9,112 bases of DNA from a bacterium (lineage in GTDB: Bacteria > Actinomycetota > Actinomycetes > Actinomycetales > Actinomycetaceae): positions 849-9,960 of the forward strand of contig JAUNRP010000063.1 in NCBI GenBank assembly GCA_030544165.1, written 5' to 3'. Below, in pieces: positions 5,161 to 9,112 of this stretch (the stretch's first letter is position 1; every line of letters starts with the position of its first letter). The translations under genes were made by a program, and so were the position numbers. Below the pieces are notes generated by a model. The model was not told where the DNA came from, did not search any database, and saw only the letters and a list, made by a program, of their open reading frames with translations.

Positions 5161-8019
5161 ATGAGCACCAACGACAACCTCCCCCCCGACGGCCCCGGCG
5201 GACCCGGCGACGACGAGACCCGCCCCGGTCCCGAAGGTGACCCTGGTACGGACGGGGGTGGCGTCGTCGGGAACGACGACGGAACCTCAGTTGGTCCGGA
5301 CGGTGACGGTGGTACGGAGGGAGGTTCCGCCGTCGGGGGCGACGACGGAGCTTCCGCTGGTACCGACGCGGACGTTCCAGCCGGGTCCGAGTACGAGGGG
5401 TCCGGCGCGCCGATCTCGGTGAGCGTGGACGGGCGCGATCGCGTGGAGCAGGTGGACCTGCAGGGCGAGATGCAGCGCTCGTACCTGGACTACGCGATGA
5501 GTGTGATCGTGGGCCGCGCGCTGCCGGACGTGCGTGATGGCCTCAAGCCCGTGCACCGGCGCGTGCTCTACGCGATGTACGACGGCGGGTTCCGGCCGAG
5601 CTCGGCGTTCTCCAAGTCCGCGAGGATCGTGGGCGAGGTCATGGGCCACTACCACCCGCACGGTGACGGGGCGATCTACGACGCCCTGGTGCGCCTGGTG
5701 CAGCCGTGGTCCATGAGGTACCCGCTGGTGGCGGGCCAGGGCAACTTCGGCACGCCCGGCAACCTGGGCGCCGCGGCCTCCCGGTACACGGAGGCGCGGA
5801 TGGCGCCGCTCGCACTCGAGATCGTGCGGGACATCGAATCGGACACGGTGGACTTCCAGCCCAACTACGACGGGCGGAACCTCGAGCCGGTGGTGATGCC
5901 GGCGCGCTTCCCGAACCTGCTGGTCAACGGTTCGGAGGGAATCGCGGTGGGCATGGCCACGCGTATCCCGCCGCACAACCTGCGCGAGGTGGCCTCCGGC
6001 GTGCAGTGGTTCCTGGAGAACCCGGAGGCGAGCCGCGAGGAGCTGCTCGAGGCGCTGATGGGGCTCATCAAGGGGCCGGACTTCCCCACGGCCGCCACGA
6101 TCCTGGGCCGCCGCGGGATCGAGGACATGTACCGCACCGGTCGTGGTTCGGTGACGCAGCGGGCCACGGTCTCGGTGCAGGAGCTGCAGGGCCGCCAGGC
6201 GCTCGTGGTCACGGAGCTGCCGTACCAGGTGAACCCGGACAACCTGGTGGAGAAGATCGCCCAGTTGGTCAAGGACGGTCGCCTGACGGGGATCGCGGAC
6301 CTGCGCGATGAGACGTCGGGGCGTAGCGGCCTGCGGATCGTGATCGTGCTGAAGCGCGATGCGATCGCCAAGGTGGTGCTCAACAACCTCTACAAGCACA
6401 CCCAGTTGCAGGACAACTTCCCGGCCAACATGTTGGCGCTGGTGGATGGGGTGCCCAGGACCCTCTCGCTGGACGGGTTCGTGCGGCACTGGGTGGAGCA
6501 CCAGCTCGAGATCATCGTGCGGCGCACCAAGTTCCTCCTGGCCAAGGCCGAGGACAGGATGCACATCCTGCGCGGCTACCTCAAGGCGCTGGACGCGCTG
6601 GACGAGGTGATCGCCCTGATCCGGGCCTCGCGCACCCAGGAGGAGGCGCGGCTCGGGCTGATGGCGCTGCTCGAGGTGGACGAGAAGCAGGCCGAGGCGA
6701 TCCTCTCCCTGCAGCTCCGCCGGCTCGCGGCCATGGAGCGCCAGAAGATCATCGATGAGTACGAGGACCTCGAGGCCAAGATCCTGGACTACCAGGACAT
6801 CATCAACACCCCGGCGCGGCAGCGCACGATCATCGGCACCGAGCTGGGCGAGATCGTGGACAAGTTCGGGGATGATCGCCGCACGGTGATCGCGCCGTTC
6901 GATGGGGACATGTCCGATGAGGACCTGATCCCGCGCGAGGACGTGGTGGTCACCATCACCCACGGCGGCTACGCCAAGCGGACCCGCACGGACGCCTACC
7001 GGGCGCAGCACCGCGGCGGCAAGGGCGTGCGCGGGGCCACGCTGCGTGAGGACGATGTGGTGGACCACTTCTTCACCACCTCCACGCACGACTGGTTGCT
7101 GTTCTTCACCAACAAGGGCCGGGTCTACCGCTCCAAGGCGTACGACCTGCCCGAGGGCGGCCGCGATTCCAAGGGCCAGCACGTGGCGAACCTGTTGGCG
7201 TTCCAGCCGGAGGAGAAGATCGCCGCTGTTCTGAACATCGCCAACTACGAGGCGGCCGAGTACCTGGTGCTCGCCACCCGCGGCGGGCTCGTGAAGAAGA
7301 CCCGGCTGAGTGACTTCGACTCCAACCGCTCCGGCGGCGTGATCGCCATCAACCTGCGCGAGGTGGAGGGCAATGGCGTGGACGAGCTCGTGGGCGCCCA
7401 GTTGGTGGATGACACCGATGACCTGGTGCTGGTGACCCGGAAGGGCCAGTCCCTGCGGTTCGAGGCGAACAACGAGCAGTTGCGGCCCATGGGCCGGGCC
7501 ACCTCCGGCGTGACGGGCATGAAGTTCCGCCCCGGTGACTCGCTGCTCACCATGGAGAAGGTGGTCCCGGGGGCGGACCTGTTCGTGGTGACCGAGGGCG
7601 GGTTCGCCAAGCGGACCTCGCTGGACGAGTACCGGGTGCAGGGCCGCGGCGGCCTCGGCATCAAGGTGGCCAACCTGGTGGAGGCCCGCGGGGACCTGGT
7701 GGGGGCGCTGGTGGTGGATGATTCCACCGAGGTGCTCGTGATCATGGAGAAGGGCCGGATCGTGCGATCCGCTGTTTCCGAGGTCAACCGCACCGGGCGC
7801 AACACTCAGGGCGTCACGTTCGCGAAGCCGGATGATGGGGACCGCATCATCGCGATCGCCAAGAACGTGGAGACCAACGGGAACGGTGAATCCGAGCACA
7901 CCTCCGATGCAGAAGCGCCCGACGGCGGTACCGTTGGGGCATCCGGTGAGCCAGAGGTGGCTCCCGGGGCAGATGTGACCGCCGAGACTGACGGCCAGGA
8001 CGATGGAGGCACCCGATGA
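5161..8019 (+). CDS. gyrA: DNA gyrase subunit A with acidic N-terminal extension
   Basis: GyrA is the DNA cleavage and wrapping subunit of gyrase. The protein has 952 residues. The first ~93 are an extension of low complexity (19 Asp/Glu and one Arg in residues 1-80) holding a tandem duplication. The breakage-reunion domain follows (about 94-585) with the catalytic Tyr209 in SRYTEAR. Its helix-4 region reads HPHGDGAIYD, so Gly170 occupies the quinolone-contacting Ser83 position of E. coli and Asp174 is retained. The C-terminal beta-pinwheel (about 590-900) has a GyrA-box QHRGGKG (616-622) and a second similar motif QGRGGLG (827-833). An acidic tail (904-952; 13 acidic residues) ends the protein. 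The start at 5161 has TAGGA at 5152-5156, only 4 bases away; a start at GTG 5419, 5425 or 5443 would remove the extension but lacks a good ribosome binding site. The stop overlaps the DUF3566 start (ATGA). No intein is present at the mycobacterial insertion site. Confidence 0.98.
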   Translation: MSTNDNLPPDGPGGPGDDETRPGPEGDPGTDGGGVVGNDDGTSVGPDGDGGTEGGSAVGGDDGASAGTDADVPAGSEYEGSGAPISVSVDGRDRVEQVDLQGEMQRSYLDYAMSVIVGRALPDVRDGLKPVHRRVLYAMYDGGFRPSSAFSKSARIVGEVMGHYHPHGDGAIYDALVRLVQPWSMRYPLVAGQGNFGTPGNLGAAASRYTEARMAPLALEIVRDIESDTVDFQPNYDGRNLEPVVMPARFPNLLVNGSEGIAVGMATRIPPHNLREVASGVQWFLENPEASREELLEALMGLIKGPDFPTAATILGRRGIEDMYRTGRGSVTQRATVSVQELQGRQALVVTELPYQVNPDNLVEKIAQLVKDGRLTGIADLRDETSGRSGLRIVIVLKRDAIAKVVLNNLYKHTQLQDNFPANMLALVDGVPRTLSLDGFVRHWVEHQLEIIVRRTKFLLAKAEDRMHILRGYLKALDALDEVIALIRASRTQEEARLGLMALLEVDEKQAEAILSLQLRRLAAMERQKIIDEYEDLEAKILDYQDIINTPARQRTIIGTELGEIVDKFGDDRRTVIAPFDGDMSDEDLIPREDVVVTITHGGYAKRTRTDAYRAQHRGGKGVRGATLREDDVVDHFFTTSTHDWLLFFTNKGRVYRSKAYDLPEGGRDSKGQHVANLLAFQPEEKIAAVLNIANYEAAEYLVLATRGGLVKKTRLSDFDSNRSGGVIAINLREVEGNGVDELVGAQLVDDTDDLVLVTRKGQSLRFEANNEQLRPMGRATSGVTGMKFRPGDSLLTMEKVVPGADLFVVTEGGFAKRTSLDEYRVQGRGGLGIKVANLVEARGDLVGALVVDDSTEVLVIMEKGRIVRSAVSEVNRTGRNTQGVTFAKPDDGDRIIAIAKNVETNGNGESEHTSDAEAPDGGTVGASGEPEVAPGADVTAETDGQDDGGTR
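5245..5376 (+). repeat. 66-bp tandem duplication in the GyrA N-terminal extension
   Basis: Bases 5245-5310 and 5311-5376 encode two 22-residue units (GTDGGGVVGNDDGTSVG… and GTEGGSAVGGDDGASAG…). By hand alignment 50 of 66 bases agree, with no gap. Codons here end more often in T or A (GGT, GTT, GCT, TCA) than in the gyrase core, as expected for a weakly constrained disordered segment. Confidence 0.8.
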
Positions 8020-8573
8020 GCACCACGGACGAGCAGCGCGCCCCGGCGCCCCCGCCGCCTCCGCGCTCGGGAGGTTCCTCCCCGGTCGGAAGTGGACCCC
8101 AGCGGGTCTCGACGGGTGCGTACGGAAGCCGGGGCACGTCGTCGTCGAGTGATCGGCCGCGGCTGGTGGAGCGCCCGCCGGAGCCCGTGGCCCCCGCGCC
8201 GGTGCGGCTGGCGGGACCGCGGCGCGTGCGGCTGTCCGTGGCGCGGATCGCGCCGTGGAGCGTGATGAAGCTGGGCTTCCTGCTCGCGGTGGCGTTCGGG
8301 ATCATGAGCGTGGTGGCGACCGCGATCGTGTGGCAGGTGCTGGATTCGATGGCGGTGTTCGATCGGATCAACACGCTGCTCCTGGAGATCGGCAACCAGC
8401 AGCTCCTCGGGCTGATGGAGTTCGCCAAGTTCGATCGGGTGATGTCCATGTCCACGATCGTGTCCGTGGCGAACGTGGTGCTGTTGACTGCGCTCGCCAC
8501 GCTGGGTGCGTTCCTGTACAACATCGTGGCGGCGCTTGTGGGCGGCATCCACCTGACCCTGACGGACGACTAG
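8016..8573 (+). CDS. DUF3566 transmembrane protein
   Basis: The protein has 185 residues and belongs to the actinobacterial DUF3566 membrane family that regularly follows gyrA (the position of Rv0007 in Mycobacterium tuberculosis). Residues 1-70 are Pro/Ser/Arg-rich and probably disordered and cytoplasmic. Two hydrophobic segments are seen at about 84-107 and 148-176. Between them are conserved-looking stretches including VFDRINTLL and an amphipathic LMEFAKFDRVM. GGAGG at 8005-8009 lies 6 bases before the ATG, and the ATGA overlap with gyrA indicates coupled translation. The function of the family is not established; linkage to gyrase is consistent but its meaning is unknown. No strong terminator follows; only a short GGCGG-ATTC-CCGCC hairpin (8581-8594) is visible. 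Confidence 0.92.
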   Translation: MSTTDEQRAPAPPPPPRSGGSSPVGSGPQRVSTGAYGSRGTSSSSDRPRLVERPPEPVAPAPVRLAGPRRVRLSVARIAPWSVMKLGFLLAVAFGIMSVVATAIVWQVLDSMAVFDRINTLLLEIGNQQLLGLMEFAKFDRVMSMSTIVSVANVVLLTALATLGAFLYNIVAALVGGIHLTLTDD

Positions 8574-8624
8574 GGTTTCCGGCGGATTCCCGCCCCGCGT
8601 GACCAATATCGCCATGCGTGAGGT

Positions 8625-8653
8625 TTGGGCGGTAGGCACGCGTGGGATATTCT
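8625..8653 (+). promoter_or_regulatory. Promoter of the tRNA-Ile unit
   Basis: TTGGGC (8625-8630) and TATTCT (8648-8653) are separated by exactly 17 bases, the best spaced promoter in the window. Transcription would start near 8660, about 28 bases before the tRNA. Confidence 0.7.
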
Positions 8654-8662
8654 CATCTGGCG

Positions 8663-8676
8663 CCCTCGCACGAGGG
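8663..8676 (+). other. Small hairpin in the tRNA-Ile precursor leader
   Basis: CCCTCG (8663-8668) and CGAGGG (8671-8676) are complementary around CA, giving a short stem at the very 5' end of the predicted tRNA precursor. It would lie in the part removed by RNase P. It may simply protect or position the 5' leader. Confidence 0.5.
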
Positions 8677-8687
8677 TTCGCAGCCAA

Positions 8688-8761
8688 GGGCCTATAGCTC
8701 AGTCGGTTAGAGCGCTTCCCTGATAAGGAAGAGGTCCCGCGTTCAAGTCGCGGTAGGCCCA
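8688..8761 (+). tRNA. tRNA-Ile (anticodon GAT)
   Basis: The 74-base cloverleaf is complete: acceptor GGGCCTA with TAGGCCC, D-arm GCTC/GAGC, anticodon stem CTTCC/GGAAG with loop CTGATAA (anticodon 8722-8724), T-arm CCGCG-TTCAAGT-CGCGG and discriminator A. CCA is not encoded. It has its own promoter and lies 23 bases before the small ORF, which seems to have no promoter of its own. Confidence 0.98.
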
Positions 8762-8784
8762 CAGGAGCATCGAGGAGGACAACC

Positions 8785-8946
8785 ATGAAGAGGATTCTTC
8801 TGGCGGCCCTCGCCGCCGGCGCCAGTTGGGTCGTGTGGACCAAGGTCCAGCAGGAGCGCGAGGAGCGCGCCATCTGGGCAGAGGTCACGGACAGCTTCGG
8901 GCAGGACCCCGCGGAGGAGCTCCCCTACACACCGAGCGCTGGTTAA
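8785..8946 (+). CDS. DLW-39 family miniprotein
   Basis: This 53-residue ORF starts with MKRILLAALAAGASWVVWTK, a short hydrophobic segment, and continues with a charged helix-like part (QQEREERAIWAEVTDS) and an acidic tail. The pattern and the site between tRNA-Ile and tRNA-Ala match the DLW-39 family of actinobacterial miniproteins, here with AIW at the place of the name-giving DLW, and longer than the usual ~39 residues. AGGAGG at 8773-8778 lies 6 bases before the ATG, an excellent ribosome binding site. No function is known. It could be a small single-pass membrane protein; cotranscription with tRNA-Ile is inferred from the lack of an intervening promoter. Confidence 0.85.
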   Translation: MKRILLAALAAGASWVVWTKVQQEREERAIWAEVTDSFGQDPAEELPYTPSAG

Positions 8947-8966
8947 CCCACCGGCGTTTGGGTGGG
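8947..8966 (+). terminator. Weak hairpin directly after the DLW-39 ORF
   Basis: CCCACC (8947-8952) pairs with GGTGGG (8961-8966) around an 8-base loop, directly behind the stop codon. A second short stem TGGCC-CACAA-GGCCA follows at 8975-8989. Neither has a U tract, so termination is doubtful and they may be part of a longer tRNA precursor running to tRNA-Ala. No convincing promoter was seen at 8947-9037. Confidence 0.3.
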
Positions 8967-9037
8967 GTGGCGATTGGCCCACAAGGCCAGTGCTGTCCCG
9001 ATCGGTTCTGGCCCCACCGGGCCGCGGCCGATCATCC

Positions 9038-9110
9038 GGGGCGTTGGCGCAATTGGTAGCGCACCTGCTTTGCAAGCAGGGGGTTAGGGGTTCGAGTCCC
9101 CTACGCTCCA
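9038..9110 (+). tRNA. tRNA-Ala (anticodon TGC)
   Basis: The cloverleaf is visible in full: acceptor GGGGCGT with ACGCTCC (one G·U pair), D-arm GCGC/GCGC, anticodon stem CCTGC/GCAGG with loop TTTGCAA (anticodon 9071-9073), and T-arm AGGGG-TTCGAGT-CCCCT. Discriminator A is at 9110 and CC follows at 9111-9112, so an encoded CCA may be cut off by the window end. Confidence 0.98.
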
Positions 9111-9112
9111 CC

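Noticed and set aside
5770..5810. Intein in GyrA near the catalytic Tyr
   Set aside because: The SRYTEARMAPLALE region is continuous, with no splicing motifs or extra length in the domain.
5287..7899. Very long open frame on the minus strand opposite gyrA
   Set aside because: It mirrors the gyrA codon pattern in a GC-rich gene, has His/Arg/Val-rich composition without any family motif, and gyrA is certain here.
9020..9029. Palindrome GGCCGCGGCC before tRNA-Ala
   Set aside because: Short, GC-only palindromes are expected by chance in a genome of this composition and it has no loop.
1..9112. CRISPR arrays, insertion sequences, prophage, toxin-antitoxin or defence genes
   Set aside because: No spaced direct repeats, transposase motifs, target-site duplications or such genes were found; the segment is a conserved housekeeping block.

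Overview
The window is a high-GC actinobacterial chromosome segment just downstream of the replication-initiation genes. The gene order is recF (5' end cut off) – DUF721/DciA-like – a cell-envelope lipoprotein – gyrB – gyrA – DUF3566 membrane protein – tRNA-Ile(GAT) – a DLW-39-type miniprotein – tRNA-Ala(TGC). All genes are on the + strand. This is the dnaA-dnaN-recF-DUF721-gyrB-gyrA block of Actinomycetota. The sequences of GyrA, GyrB and RecF fit a Micrococcales-like organism, but I cannot name a genus from the sequence.

Region by region. Bases 1-1550 hold the end of recF and a DUF721 gene that overlaps it by 8 bases; both serve replication or repair. Bases 1551-1677 hold the likely promoter of the next gene. 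Bases 1678-2703 encode a secreted lipoprotein with a C-terminal septum-formation-type domain. It closes with an 18-bp perfect hairpin at 2718-2764 and is therefore its own transcription unit inserted in the replication block. Bases 2704-3075 are non-coding: terminator, gyrB promoter, and an unusually structured gyrB leader. Bases 3076-8573 are a gyrB-gyrA-DUF3566 operon (48-base gap, then an ATGA overlap). From 8574 a separate promoter drives tRNA-Ile and probably the 53-residue ORF. tRNA-Ala closes the window and may lose its last base to the window edge.

Functionally, the window supplies both DNA gyrase subunits next to a gap-repair loader (RecF) and a probable helicase-loading/replication factor (DciA family). 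The genes are largely ordinary. The points worth a second look are: the gyrB 5' leader hairpins; a near-identical 12-mer in the two promoter regions, resembling a DnaA box; the long acidic, tandemly duplicated N-terminal extension of GyrA; Gly at the quinolone-determining Ser83 position of GyrA; the 11-C tract in the lipoprotein gene; and the sharp switches in codon/strand bias inside recF and gyrB. I see no strong evidence for a wholly new multi-gene system.
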